Source of the DNA: Limnephilus marmoratus
Taxonomy: Eukaryota; Arthropoda; Insecta; Trichoptera; Limnephilidae
Length of the DNA stretch: 64,000 nt
NCBI GenBank assembly: GCA_917880885.1
Contig: OU862909.1
Location: 32,238,405 to 32,302,404, forward strand
Reading direction: 5' to 3'
This document shows positions 40,801 to 52,671 of the stretch, in pieces. The translations under genes were made by a program, and so were the position numbers. The notes beneath the pieces were generated by a model, which worked only from the letters and a program-made list of their open reading frames with translations, had not been told where the DNA came from and made no database searches. Each line of letters opens with the position of its first letter. Within the stretch, counting starts at the first letter, position 1.

Positions 40801-43800
40801 TTGTGTCTCCCTTACTTATCATGGTTACACATACGATCTAAACAGTGTTAGAATGAGAAAACACCATGTTTTACATTCAAACTAAAGGTTAACCACAAAA
40901 TAATTAAAATGCACACCTTTATGAAACCAAAGTTTTCGACTGCAATTTGAAAAGAAATTAATAAAATTTTGGGAATTTTTATTAATTATTTTTACATGAA
41001 ATGACAAAAAAGTGACTTGACGATAACGTTTATAATTCAGATGCCTAATATAACATGTGTGTGTTTTCATTTTTTTTCATTATCAGTAATTTTAGTTAGA
41101 AAAAACGTAAGGTGAGCCATTTTTAAAACGTTTTTATGTTTGCATTCAAAATAATTACATTTAAAAAATTAAATGTTTATTTCGAATTATAAAATTTGAA
41201 AGCATAAATCATTACCTTTCAAAAACAGTTTTTAGTTTTTGGATGTGTTCAGAAATATTACATTTATTTGAATTTTATCGCAAAGCGGAAAATTTTTCAC
41301 CTTCTGACAAAATATGCCCAAGGCCTTAAATTCGCCGAGGGGTTAAAGTCTTCAATCACACGTGTAAGTTGATATGATTGGTTTGGAATTAGGACAAAGT
41401 TAAAGATGATTCAAATATTTTAATCAATATTAATTTGAGCGATTCATTTTTATTTAAATTGAATGTATACCAGTATGCCATGTTGGGAGGGGTGGTGGTG
41501 CTGGAGTAGATTCTACATCATCATACCTCTTGAACAGCTCGGCTAAGTAATCTCCTTTGTAAATACCGGGAGCCCTGAAAACACCTGTACATTTAGATTG
41601 TGGAAGGAAGACTGGCTCAATGTGATAAAAACTGCTCCACTAGAGAATAGAAGTTTTGGAGGCAATCGAGAATAGAGGTCAAAATAGAAGCTTTGCTGCG
41701 CAAACAAATGGAAAAAATGAAAAAGAGAGTAGAGTTAGGAATGAAAGATCTCCTCAAGTTTTTATGTGACATCGATAGAAAAAGAATATGCTTGGCATTT
41801 AAAAGCTGAGCGAAAAAATGTTGCAACCATGAGGTGGAAAAGGCCATTTGGCGCGTTACCGTGAGCCTTTTCGTACTTTCTACTTGCGGTTTCTGTTGTT
41901 TTGCAAAAGGGTTTAGCAGGGGTTTTCTTAAAAGTTTTGAATCAGCTGCTAAAATGGTAAGATTGTTCCTACATATTCTCGTAGATAAAATTTCATGGAT
42001 GTAGAAAAAAATTCACCTTCGCAGCGCAGCGCTTTTCTTGTTGAGATCTATATTTGAAGCAAAGGATTCCGTTTCATAAAAGTTTTCTTGGCTAAATTTT
42101 GTTTAACTTTCTGAATGACAAATTTAGATGCCCAAAAATGCAAGTGGGTATTTTTTAATATGTTCTTTAATATTTCAGAATGCTAAAAATCGACAGCATT
42201 TATTGGTTTGGCCTAGGAAATATAAATTTTTCGCCAGAGGCGCTTTATTTTTTGCATTCTAATTTTTAATTTAACAATGTTAATCTGAATGTACCCTACC
42301 CCCTGCGGCCCTCTAACAAATTTAAAATGGATAAATTGACCCTTCGACTAAAAAGGTTGATTACCACTGTTTTAGATGCTGCAGAATTCCTGAAATCATT
42401 TGGGCAATTCAGTTACTTAACAACTCAGAACCATGAGAGACTTATCTTCTCAGGGCTGGCCGTGAGCCAAACAGCGCCTGGTGCTAGTAAAAACCTCAAG
42501 GGCGGTGTTAAGTGTCATCAGCGCCTTGGCTCCTTGGTGAGTGGGCGCCTGGAGCAAACTGTTCCAAGGGCCAGCGTCCGATTGCGGCATCCACGCAACA
42601 GACCACCTATCCCACCATGTAAGAAACTATCAAGAAGCCAGTTGGATTGGATGTGGGTGTACAGTGGATATAGGATGTAGTATAATAAGCTACATGTGGG
42701 TGTACAGTGGATATAGGATGTAATATAATAAGCTACCTGGCTCTTGCAAACTCTCTGATTGAGGCATCCACACTGCAGTCCATCTGTTCCACCATGTAAG
42801 ACACTATCAAGAAGCCAGTTCGGTTGAATCCGTGAGTACAATGGATACCAATGGCTTCCAGTGGATTGTTTCTGATGAATGTAGAAACTATCTTGATGAA
42901 CGTTCTGGAATATAAAACAATTTATCTATTGTTAATAAAACACAGAACTTTTAATCTATCCTCAATCTAACCCATATCAAAAACCAGTAAGCCTGAAATG
43001 CTATCTTACACACTACAAATATATATTTTTTCTCAATATTTGGGAATCGTCCAACAATGATAAGATAAAAATGTATCTGCAATGCACTCCAAATGTGTGA
43101 AATCGAAAAGTTTTTTGGTCTTTTCTTGAAAATGAATAAATATAATGACTTTGAATTGGCAATATACCAAATGAATGATTTGGGATTTGTTTCAACGTGG
43201 AAGATAATTCCACTGTAACTCTGGTGAGAGTCCACCAAGCGAAATGACTTTGGTTGTGGTTATTGACTAGACGTAAATAGCTGAGTACTTTATAATCATT
43301 TTACCTTCTAATTTTTGCCTTTTTTCTTCAGCCTCACCATAGTCAACTGGTTTCGGACAATTGATGTCTGGTGTTGTATTACATTTAAAAAAGTACTGAT
43401 TATTTACAATCCTTAAAATCAATAAATAGAAATTACAGTAAACTTTCGAAATGACTGGACACGCTTAATATGAATATATTTAGAAAAAAACCTTTTGATT
43501 AATCTTAATTAATGTAAAAGACAACTTTTTGCATTCGGAGCGATGGAAATTGATTCAAAAAATCATTATGTAAAATGAAAATTTGTTTTCATCATATGAG
43601 ATTACGGCCATTCGTGATTTCACTTTACCGATATCACATTACATAATAATAATAATAAGTTTGACTTTATAAAATGTTCCACAACTGCAAACATTATGTT
43701 CTCCAATAACATTAAACTCAAATTTAGGGAATACCTGTGAAAGTATTCCCTAAATTTGAGATCTGTCTAATTACCTTTTTTTATTTCTTTTATGCGAATA

Positions 43801-44676
43801 TCTCACAAGAGTCCCAGCTGCTCCCGTCTGGAGCCAGTGAGACTATGTCATCCCCAATTGGGTTATGTAGTGAGGCTGAAGGTAGTGGGGAGGGGAAGGA
43901 GATGGGGAAGAGGAAGGTAGGGAAGTACCTGACTATTCACCAAACATGACTAAAGCCATTTCAAGCAATATTTCAATTCTTAATGAATGGTCGATGATGG
44001 TCTTACACCAGGGCGATACTGAGAGTAACTTTCACTCTGGAACGTGCCACAAATATACTATATATTATTTTTAATTAATTAATTGTGAAATAACACAAAT
44101 TAATTAAATAAAATTTATTTGCCCACGCCGGGATCCGATCCCGTGACCTTCGGAGTGTGAATCAAGAGCCTTACCCCTTAACCACACCGGCCATCATCTA
44201 AATTTACACACACATATTTAACCTCAGCTTTTTTTTACCTCGTTTGATCTTCAGATGGTGTTTCCCCATGTCCTCTGCATTGGAGTTTTACATATTTACA
44301 ATCTGCTTCTTCAACTTCGGATTTGTTGTAGAATCTTGAGGTGTTGGTTAAATCTATCCATAGTCCAAGTTTTACCTACAATAGATGAAAGTATCCACGT
44401 AAAATGACAAGAACATGTAGATATTCTTCTGATTAAAATTGGTTTTCTTCCCAAAATTATTACTTTCATCAAGATTTTGGTATGCAATATAATTACCTTG
44501 TAGCTCTTCATTGACATAAACAAAAACTTGGGTTGAAAACGGCATTCTTCAGGAACTTTAGAGTCGAACTTAGATGACAGCGGAGTTTTGAATGCCAAAA
44601 ATTTCCCCACTATGAGGTCGGCAGCTTTCCTTGGGCAGCCAAGCCACCTGTTAGGTATTGGACCTGGATCACCCAT
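31845..44676 (-). CDS. RNGTT: mRNA-capping enzyme (RNA triphosphatase-guanylyltransferase)
   Basis: The bifunctional nuclear enzyme removes the gamma phosphate of nascent RNA and adds GMP. Twelve coding exons (5' to 3'): 44497-44676, 44239-44375, 42737-42904, 41471-41574, 39762-39825, 38374-38622, 36853-36988, 36341-36486, 35817-35982, 35544-35644, 33005-33195, 31845-31960; in phase, 585 residues (human 597). The triphosphatase part has the Cys-phosphatase loop [10 protein letters not shown] (Cys128). After an acidic linker the guanylyltransferase carries KADGT (Lys296, GMP attachment), [19 protein letters not shown] and the C-terminal [12 protein letters not shown]; the end is a basic PPPKRRK. 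All introns are GT-AG except intron 10, which starts GCAAGT. Introns carry many MITEs; exon 3 has a decayed duplicate beside it. Confidence 0.95.
32071..32570. mobile_element. 0.5-kb TWA element in RNGTT intron 11
   Basis: Inverted ends AGCCTCAATGACATTGAGCG and (complement) AGCCTCGATTACATGGAGCG, flanked by TAA. PIF/Harbinger-like by target size. It abuts the TTAA MITE that follows. Confidence 0.8.
32574..32945 (+). mobile_element. 0.37-kb TTAA MITE (piggyBac-like), copy 1
   Basis: TTAA at 32570-32573 and 32946-32949; ends CTCGTTGTTTGCCG and CGGCAAACAAGGGG. Copy 2 at 56545-56913 shares nearly all of the core, including GCATGCGCAAGAACTGCGCA. Confidence 0.85.
33465..33662 (+). repeat. tRNA-derived SINE nested in TTAA MITE
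   Basis: GACTGGTCAGTGGTTGAATG leads, box B-like GTGTTCGATTCCTC follows, and an A-rich tail ends near 33660. A different family from the 27-28 kb SINEs. Confidence 0.65.
33813..34769. mobile_element. GACTTCAAAAA-type repeat with terminal foldback
   Basis: Starts AACGACTTCAAAAAGGAGG, a repeat common in Lepidoptera and other insects. At 34315-34455 and 34622-34762 lie inverted arms including AACGACTTCAAAAAATGCAC and TACGATTGTTA, around a GC-rich core. Boundaries between two possible nested repeats are not resolved. Confidence 0.65.
35063..35543. other. RNGTT intron 10, 5' part
   Basis: AT-rich intron sequence next to the GC donor; no repeat recognised. Confidence 0.4.
37321..38232 (+). mobile_element. 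0.9-kb TWA element, copy 1 (RNGTT intron 6)
   Basis: Inverted ends GGCTGCCTTTACACTCGTAA and (complement) GGCTAGCTTTACACTCATAA, flanked by TAA. Copy 2 at 59887-60748 is inverted with TTA flanks. No transposase. PIF/Harbinger-like by target size. Confidence 0.85.
39172..39509 (+). repeat. CCCGGG-type dispersed retroposon, copy 2 (5'-truncated)
   Basis: Carries TAGGCCGGATCAGGAGAG, CCACACAGCATCCCCAAAG and ends GTGTGGAGCTAACGT plus poly(A) at 39499-39507. In RNGTT intron 5. Confidence 0.75.
39920..39984. repeat. Perfect 24-bp hairpin in RNGTT intron 4
   Basis: Arms 39920-39943 and 39961-39984 are exact complements (TTTAAAATAAAACAATAACT core) around a 17-base spacer. Confidence 0.9.
40143..40764 (-). 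mobile_element. ~0.63-kb element with 6-bp TSD, copy 2
   Basis: Inverted copy of 24547-25182; ends CCATAGACATATG and CATATGTCTAAGG; GAACAA at 40137-40142 and 40765-40770. In RNGTT intron 4. Confidence 0.8.
40882..41470. other. RNGTT intron 4, remaining part
   Basis: AT-rich, no gene or repeat boundary recognised. Confidence 0.35.
41590..42420. other. RNGTT intron 3, probable hAT debris
   Basis: A stretch ending CTGCGGCCCTCTAAC...TTGATTACCACTGTTTTAGA near 42300-42375 looks like one end of a hAT element; the ORFs here have no clear motif. Confidence 0.3.
42548..42736 (-). pseudogene. Decayed duplicate of RNGTT exon 3 plus 43-bp tandem repeat
   Basis: The minus strand just downstream of exon 3 repeats its second half: [20 protein letters not shown] then a stop, against [20 protein letters not shown] in the real exon. 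The P-loop His, Gly and Arg are lost. Two 43-base units at 42651-42693 and 42694-42736 (ATGTGGGTGTACAGTGGATA...) join it to the exon, and the second unit supplies the present GTAGCT donor. The 117-codon plus-strand ORF here is antisense to this duplicate. Confidence 0.8.
43717..43760. repeat. Perfect 18-bp hairpin in RNGTT intron 2
   Basis: CTCAAATTTAGGGAATAC, eight-base spacer, exact complement. Confidence 0.9.
44100..44196 (-). repeat. tRNA-derived SINE in RNGTT intron 2
   Basis: On minus: GGCCGGTGTGGTTAAGGGGT, box B-like GGGATCGGATCCC, then an AT-rich tail continuing to about 44060. A third SINE type in the window. Confidence 0.6.
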
Positions 44677-45083
44677 CGCACGTAATAGCTATCACTAAGT
44701 TTCAAGGAAGTTTTTATTTTAAAATACAGTAAACACTATTAGCACACTCAAGTCCAAATATCCCACAACACGTAAGCACACAAAGTACGAAGAGGGACTT
44801 TAAGAGAATTCTGTAAGTTTATTACAGCCCTTAAAACATCTTTGAGTGGGTACACTAGGGACCTGAGTCTATATAATAATCGAGATGTTTACAAAACAAC
44901 GCGCCAAGTTAACACCACGCATCATATCATTTTATTTTTCACTTGCTCTTCAGCAAATTATTTTTTAAATGTCATAGACAAAACGTACACCTCCTAGCCT
45001 TCTGTCAAATTTTTAATGTTGCCTAGTGATGGTATTATCATGGGTATTATCGAAATTCCAAAACACGTATCGAAAAACCGACT
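44677..45083. other. RNGTT upstream region
   Basis: 5' flank of RNGTT; promoter expected just above 44676 but no element could be assigned. AT-rich. Confidence 0.35.
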
Positions 45084-45490
45084 CCGATACTAATCTACAG
45101 CCTGTATGTCGGACGAATATCTACAGCTCATATGTTGAAGTAATATCTACGAACTTCAGAGTGTTGACTAATATCTACAGAGCGTAGGTTGGATTAATCA
45201 GCTAAATGTGTCCAATAGTCCGATATTAGGGATTTTTACATACATACTTACATAAATTAAGTTTTTTAAACTGCATACGCAATATTACGTTATTCCAATA
45301 TGCTATACAATTTGTTGCATTTTCCATCGAACATTAAAATCACTATACATAGCAAATCCAACCTCTGCCAGTGCTGTAGATATTCGTCAACAGTTTGAGC
45401 TGTAGATATTCGTCAACACTTTCCTTTTCATAGATATTAGTTCGATTTTTTCAGTTTTTGGAATTCCTGTAGATATTAGTAGACGCCTCC
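45084..45490. repeat. AATATCTACAG repeat family, copy 2 (foldback)
   Basis: The left half matches 18062-18310. The right half (45365-45480) has the same motif inverted, CTGTAGATATTCGTCAACA, at least three times, so the full element folds back on itself. Confidence 0.8.
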
Positions 45491-46300
45491 GAAAAACCCG
45501 AACACGAATGACGATTTTTTTCAATTTTTTATAAGAACAACTCTTTTTTTTATAACTTTATAAGGTTATTCCCATCAATGTAATATATCATTGAAGAAGA
45601 AGATAATACTAATCTAAACGAAAATACGAAAGAGAACAAGACACAGAAAAATAGAAAAAGTAATGGTCGCAACTGGGACATTTAAATATTCATTTAGACT
45701 TTTATAAAAAGGTCAATGTATATTACATATAAAAAAACGCATATATTTATCTGAGATGCTATCTAGATTACAAACCAGTTCTTAGAATAATTGTTTGCAA
45801 TGAAAAAGATAGTTGCCTAAGATATGAAAAAAATTAATCGTAGATAATATAGTTTAATTCTAAAAATTTGAAAATATGAGATTGACAATAAGGAACTCCA
45901 GTCCAATTATATTTAATGAATAATGGACCTTCTAACAATAACTGCATATGCGAGTATATATAATGTTTTAGAGTTAGTTTTGATACTGAAAATAATTGTT
46001 AATGTTTTAATCTTTCAAGATCCCCCGAAAACAACAGTATGTATAGTGAATCGTGTGACGTCATCACTCACCAAAAGTTATTTTTATTTTCAACAGGTGT
46101 TGTCATTTTGTATGACAGTTATATGGAAGAATCCATGATACTATTCGATAAGTAATTACATTATTTAGGTGGAATTATTTATTTATAATATTATTAATAT
46201 TAGATTATATTTTTTAATATTATTACGGGAGAGTGGTATAAAAATTGTTTGAAATTATCATCTTTTTAGCTTCACGGATCGTAACCAATATTGCGGAAAC
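45491..46300. other. AT-rich stretch, nothing recognised
   Basis: Short ORFs only; no motif. Confidence 0.4.
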
Positions 46301-46311
46301 CAAAGAAAGCA

Positions 46312-46463
46312 TCTCCCACACGCACACTTCGGAGCAACTAAGTCCCGCGCCACTTCAGGCCGCCTAAACAAGTTTTACAGTGAACTGCGCTGTAAACCCA
46401 TCGGTCTTTACTTTTCTGCACGGCGGCCTGAAATCAGTCGCTCCGAAGTGTGCGTGTGAGAGA
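46312..46463. repeat. Foldback repeat, GC-rich arms
   Basis: CACACGCACACTTCGGAGC at 46316-46335 and TTCAGGCCGCC return inverted at 46422-46460. Imperfect arms of about 45 bases around an AT-rich core. Confidence 0.8.
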
Positions 46464-46479
46464 TACATCGGATCAGCTG

Positions 46480-47010
46480 TTATTCGTCCGCCATTTTGGA
46501 ATTCGAAGTTCGGACGATTGGCCGTGCAACTAGGTAGCATTACGATTTTTTTGTACAGTAGTTTTTGAATATTTTAAATTGTAGCGATAAACTAATAGAC
46601 ATACCTCTATTTTTGAAACTTAATTATTTAGGCCTAAATAATGTTTCAATAAACACAACAACTAAATCTCTATAAACAGTGTGTAAATAAACGAATAACA
46701 CGAAATGTTAGTATGATTGCTTGTGTCATACATTCCAATACAATGACTTGAAAATTTTGGTGAGCAGTGACGTCACCACTAAACATTTTAATAATACCAA
46801 CTTGACGGTGTGTTTCAATGACACGATTAAAAATTGACTTTTATAAATTTTTTAAAAAATCTACGTTTAATATTATTTAATAAAACTTATATATTCAGAA
46901 TCAGCGTTTATTGGTATATATAAATATATATTTTTAAAACCATAATATTTTTCACTGGAGTTCCTTATTATGACGGTTTGATGGAAGGCGGCAACAGCTA
47001 AATTGGTAAA
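46480..47010. other. AT-rich stretch, nothing recognised
   Basis: No gene or repeat boundary seen. Confidence 0.35.
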
Positions 47011-47020
47011 ACATCACAAT

Positions 47021-47497
47021 TTTTTTTTTTTTTTTTTACATTAACTCCACACAGGAGGCACCGAGGAAAACAATTTCCTTAGGGGCCTATGTCATCTTTG
47101 AGGATGCTGTGTGGAGGGTTTTTTAAGGGAAAGGAAGGAGAAGAAGATATTGGAAGGAAAAAGGTATGAGGGGTGGGTAGGAATCTGGGGGTCAGTGTGG
47201 CCAGGAGTGACGGACGTATGAATCTATTCCTCACACTGCAATGCAAGGCGAAGGGTCGGGAGAATCCGGCTGGAGAGGACAAAAGGCCTCCCTCAATCAG
47301 TCTCCTCCGATCCAGCCCGCCACGCAGTGGTTGGGCAAACGTATCCACCACCAAGACCTAGATAAACCTCATCCCATAAACCCGGGCACCCCTACTAAGT
47401 CACCAAACGTAGCGAACTACTTGAGGTGACCTGTGGCAGGGGTGTTGGTTGTCCAATAAATGGTTCCCGGGGCGGCGGTACCCATACCCGCCTCTCA
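47021..47497 (-). repeat. CCCGGG-type dispersed retroposon, copy 3
   Basis: Poly(T) at 47022-47038 on plus is the poly(A) of the minus-strand element, whose 5' end shows GGTACCGCCGCCCCGGGAAC. The 91-codon minus ORF is read-through. Confidence 0.8.
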
Positions 47498-47904
47498 AAT
47501 TGAAAAATGATCCAACACTGAGTTTTACTTCCCGGATTCCTATTAAAAAGTAGGCCCTAATATTGGACAATACTTTTATAGCTGGGGTGTAGCGAATACT
47601 GATTAAAAAAAAATCATTCAACGTACATATAATACATAATGTTTTCAAAGATATATTAGGTTTAAAACAAATTCCATTTTCTCAAATAAGTTCCTTGTTT
47701 TCACCCGCCTGGAGTGTGTTAATCGAATGAGTAAATATTTTTTATATGCTCAAAGATTAAATCGAAAAGTTGCTTGAAATGGCTTTAGCTGTGTTAGATG
47801 ACTAGCCAGGTACTTCTCTACCTTCCCCTCCTCGCACCCTTCTACCTCACAACATACACCAATTGGAGGTGCCCCAATCTCCCAGCCTCTGGTGTGTGGT
47901 TTGG

Positions 47905-50450
47905 TTTTTTTTATGGCTCTGGTTATTTGGGACTCATTTACGAGAATTATTCCAGGTCAACGACCTTCGTGCATAGATCATGTTTTTACAAATATTCTAG
48001 ACATAAAAAACATAGCATCTGCAGTTATACAAACGACAATCACAGATCATTTCGGGTGCATTTTTACGTACAATTATGAAAACAAATGTTCACCATTAGG
48101 GAACGTACCCATACTACGTGACATGTTTAGGGGGGGGGGTCTTCAAAATGTCACGCTCCATACAAATGAGCGGCGGGATGCTTAGGATTTTGGTCACCGG
48201 GGGGGGGGGGGGGGGGGAAAAATTGCAAAAAGTTGGTCACGTAGTATGGGTACGTTCCCTTACCTACCCAAACTCCGGAGAATGAAAACGGCCGACGCAA
48301 AACGCTCAACATAAATGCCCTAGTACATTACCTAGACAAAGAGAAACGGCAGGATATTTTTAATTGTAATGATACGAATGAATGCTTCGAACTATTTGAA
48401 AAAAAATTATCAATGCACGTAAGTACTGCACATTCTATTGATTTCACAAAAAAACAATCATCAAAATTTAAACCGGTTAAACCGTGGATAACTTTTGGAT
48501 TAATTGTATCAATCAGACACAAAGAAGCAATATACAAAAAATTTATCCGACAACCTACAAACGAAACCTTAAAAAAATACCTAAAAGCGTACAAAAACAA
48601 ACTTACGTATTTAATAAAAAACACAAAAGAAAACTATTTTCGGCGAAAACTAGAAGCAACGGAGAACGATGCAAAAAAAGTCTGGCATGTTGTAAATGAA
48701 ATCATAGATAAGAAAAAACATTAAAAAAATGAAATACATAATATTACACATAATAATATCAAAATACGCTGTGAAGAAAAACCATCAGCTGCCGCTAACA
48801 TATTTAACAACTTTTTTGCTAATGTAGGCAAAAATCTTGCAAATCAAATACAAAAAATACTGTCTAATGACGAACAGAACATTAACGTCAATATCTCAAA
48901 CAAAATTGACATGTTTCCCCTTACTTCAGCCCAAGAAATCGAACACATCATTTCAAGCATGAAGGGAAGACCGGCACCAGGTTTCGATGGAGTTACTGTC
49001 GAAACACTAAAAGCTATCAAAAAACATTTTTCAAAACCATTAACACATTTAATCAACATTAGTCTTCAAAGCGGAATATTCCCAACGACATATAAACAAA
49101 CCATCATCACTCCAATTCATAAATCTGGCAACCCAGAAGAAGTGACAAATTATCGTCCAATATCGATGATTTCAAATATTGCCAAAATCTTTGAAAAAAT
49201 TGTCAAAAAAAGATTAACTGAATTTATTAACAAAAATAACATAATTCACGACAACTAATATGGATTTATAAAAAATTGAAGTACCCAAGATGCGATTGCC
49301 AAATTATCGAACATTATTCAGAACACATTAGACAAATCTTTGAAATGCCTCGGAATCTTCATAGATCTTAAAAAGCTTTCGATAGTATTTCTCATGATAA
49401 ACTTATTAAAAAATTAAACTGTGTTGGGATAAACGATAAAGCTCTAAAATGGATAAAAAGCTATTTATTTGAACGACACCAAGTAGTCAAGATAAACAAC
49501 TCCCTAAGTCTACCACTAACAAGTAATTTTGGGATACCTCAAGGCACAGTCCTAGGCCCCCTACTATTTATAATTTATGTCAACGATATTTTTAAACTAC
49601 CACTTAACGCAGACATAATATCATAAGCCGATGACACAGCTATCATATTGAATGGGATCGACTGGAATAGAGTAAACGAACAAGCAAATAATATCATGAA
49701 CATTGGTTTGATACAAATCTTCTCTCATTGAACACTAACAAAACTTACTACATACACTTCTCAATCAACAGACTAAAAACATTCCCCAACACTAAAATAA
49801 TTATCCACAATAACAAATGTAATAAAATCACATGTATCTAATGCTGTTCAACATTGCAATCAGTATCAGAAATTAAATATCTCGGAGTGATAATAGAACA
49901 ACATATGAAGTGGAAGAGCCATATCTGTGAATTGGTTAAGCCTATCAGAAAGTGTATATATATATATTCATAAGATTAAGAAATATTTTAAAACTCAACA
50001 ATCTAAAAAGAGTATACTATGCACTAATCCAGTCATTAATTCAATACGGAATTATTGGATGGGGGGGATCATACAACAATGTACTAACCCCAATCGAAGT
50101 GATCCAGAAACTAATCATTAAAGTAATCCTAAAGAAACCCTTCACTTATTCAACAGAAACGCTTTTCGCAGATTTCACGGTGCCTCGAGTAGAGAATGTC
50201 TTCAAGAAAAATGCAATTATCCAAATTTACAAAGATAATATCATCAAAAAATTTGAAACTCACCAATCAAAAAGATATGAAAACAACATCAAAATTTAAC
50301 ACCAAACTAATGCAAAACAATTATATCTATTTAGGAATAAAGTTTTTCAACAACCTTCCCACTGAAATAAAAAAACCAAAGACATCAATATACTGAAACT
50401 TAAACTGAAGCTACACTTCATCAGCAATAATTAACTAAATGTTTTTACCT
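47905..50450 (+). pseudogene. Decayed non-LTR retrotransposon (EN end and RT)
   Basis: Frames in order: IDHVFTNI...TTITDHFGCIFTY (endonuclease C-terminus with its Asp-His), then after a MITE insertion VKPWITFGLIVSIRHKEAIY, APGFDGVTVETLKAI, TNYRPISMISNIAKIFEKIV, a broken GFIKN..STQDAI, FGIPQGTVLGPLLFIIYVND and an ADDTAI whose Phe codon region is a stop, and ALIQSLIQYGIIGWGG. Several stops and frameshifts. Different from the other three RT sequences here. Its 3' flank ends A-rich near 50765-50795. Confidence 0.85.
48099..48259. mobile_element. 161-bp TWA foldback MITE, copy 2 (inside RT relic)
   Basis: Ends GGGAACGTACCCAT; TTA on both sides; central poly(G) runs. It splits the RT relic at the end of its endonuclease part. 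Confidence 0.9.
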
Positions 50451-50795
50451 GTTTTTCTCTTTCTTTCTAATCTCTATTTTATTTAGATTTTTCGAATTTC
50501 TCCTAAGTGCACAATATTTTAGTATGAAAATGTATCTTATGTATGTACACCTACACATATAGATGATCCAGAAGTCTCAATTGATCCTATTATATATTTA
50601 CCTATTGCATAATGTTATTCTATTTCAGTTATAATTAGTGTAACTCGCTCATCAAGCACAAGAACTAGCTTCTTCTTTGGTGAGATTGCAATTTTTAAAT
50701 AATTTCTGTACCGATATTTTGTAATTTATTTAACTCCACTGTACAATTATATATCTATATATGAAATAAAAAAAAAATAAAATAAAAAAAAAAAC

Positions 50796-51600
50796 ATTTA
50801 AAGTAAAAGTACAAGGACAATCAGCATTGTACCAATGGGAAAGCATGCATTAGGAGGTTCTAAAAATATTATTAATAAATGATCTGTCTTTGCTAGTGAT
50901 CCAAGACTTGGTATCTGATTAGTATTTTATTTTTATTTTATTTTTTAAAAACTATCTTACGAGGAATATCGAAGTAGTTGGAATTGGAAATAAGACACAC
51001 TAAAACTATTTTATGAGGGACATCGGAGTAGTTAGAAATAAGACAGATATCGGGGTAATTGAAATAAGACAGACTAAATGAGATATATCGGAGCGGTCAG
51101 AAATAAGACATACGAAAACTATCGGTAATTAGAAACAAGAGACTAAAACTATCTTGTGAGCAGGGGCGTGCACAGAAATTTTAGTGAGCTAGAGGGCTAA
51201 GACTGGAAAATACAACATTATTGATGTTGTTGTAGCTGAAAATGATTTTTATTTTTTTCGAAATTTCGATTTTTTGTATGAAGATTTTTAACTAGCGTAG
51301 GCATACCTATAGGTATGCCTACCCTGAATAAAAAATCTTCATACAAAAAATCGAAATTTCGAAAAAAATAAAAATCATTTTCAGCTACAACAACATCAAT
51401 AATGTTGTATTTTCCAGTCTTAGCCTTCTAGCTCACTAAAATTTCTGTGCACGCCCCTGCTTGTGAGGGATATCGGGGTAATTAGAACTATCTACTAGAA
51501 CTATCTTGTGAGGGATATCGAGGTAATTAGAAATAAGAAACTAAAACTATCTTATGTGGGACACTGGGGTAATTAGAAATAAGACAGACTAATGTGCATT
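50796..51600 (+). repeat. ~48-bp minisatellite
   Basis: From about 50945 imperfect units of the type AAAACTATCTTGTGAGGGAT, ATCGGGGTAATTAGAAATAA, GACAGACT recur at least eight times to 51590. A hAT foldback interrupts it at 51161. Confidence 0.8.
51161..51459. mobile_element. 299-bp hAT foldback MITE with perfect 8-bp TSD
   Basis: A near-perfect palindrome beginning CAGGGGCGTGCACAG, arms about 140 bases, flanked by CTTGTGAG at 51153-51160 and 51460-51467. Inserted into a minisatellite unit. Confidence 0.93.
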
Positions 51601-52671
51601 GGTTTATTATTCCACTGATTTAACACGTGAATATATTTACATTGGTAACCAATATCATTTCATTCATTCAGTCTATGACTTTATCACATTTTTAAAATAT
51701 GGCCATATATGTGGTAAAAAAATCTTTGTTAGTGATGAAATAAAGCAAAAATAATTATTAGTGTGCAAAATAAATTTAGTACAAGCTTACTCTATTGAGA
51801 ATTCAGACTTTTTTCTTTTTCTAATCGTTGTATAAAGAATTAAACATTGGGTGAGTCAACTGTTATTTATGCAGGAATTAATCTTATAACAAGATGACTG
51901 AAAAAGGGCTAACATTAATTCAAATAGCAAGATTCACACCAATGCCGTTTCACGTACATACAATATGGGAATCAGCAAATAACAACATGAACTATAATAG
52001 TACTCTCTCAGTAATCCGCCGCTCGATTATCAAACAACTATTATTATTTGCCAGTATTCGTGTGTCAAATTCAGTACTTCACCGCATGCTAGACTCAAAT
52101 GCCAAGCTTTGCGCACTGATGGGTTGGGTAATGTATTAAAACAGCTTCTAAGTGATGCTGACAGATGCCAGAAGGAAAAGTGCTTCTATCGTTAGCCGAC
52201 AGGGGTACCCGAGTAGAAGGTGGCTGTCGAGACAGATTCTGGCCAGCCTACTGCCCAGATTCAATTAGCCACTAGTACAGACAGGTAGTGTGACTTGTAG
52301 CATAATTATTGTAAATACCTAAACTCATAATAAACCAGTTTGTTATCAAGAACCTATAGTTATTGAGAAGTACCCCTAAATAACTAATAGTGTTTGAATG
52401 TAATTAATACCAAAATTACAGTTATCTTACTCTTATACACTCGGTTACTACACCACCGTCTAGTTGTGATTTTGTGATCTGACCATTTTACTAGTCACCA
52501 GGGTTAGTATTGTTGTTTTAGGACATTTCAGTTAGTCCTCTTTGTGTTCTAGCAACTGTCACATGTGTTTTTCTTCGTTTCGTTATGCCACATTTTTTGT
52601 TTGAATAAGTTAATAAAACGGAATCTTCTTGCAAGCATAAACATAAAACCTTATCTTTAAACTAGACTTCA
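51601..52671. other. No gene recognised
   Basis: An 81-codon plus ORF at 51894-52139 has no motif known to me and no splice context; probably chance. The rest is AT-rich. Confidence 0.4.

Noticed and set aside
42327..42680. 117-codon plus ORF
   Set aside because: Antisense to the decayed RNGTT exon copy and hAT debris.
51894..52139. 81-codon ORF as a small gene
   Set aside because: No motif, no splice or promoter context, and composition of random AT-rich sequence.
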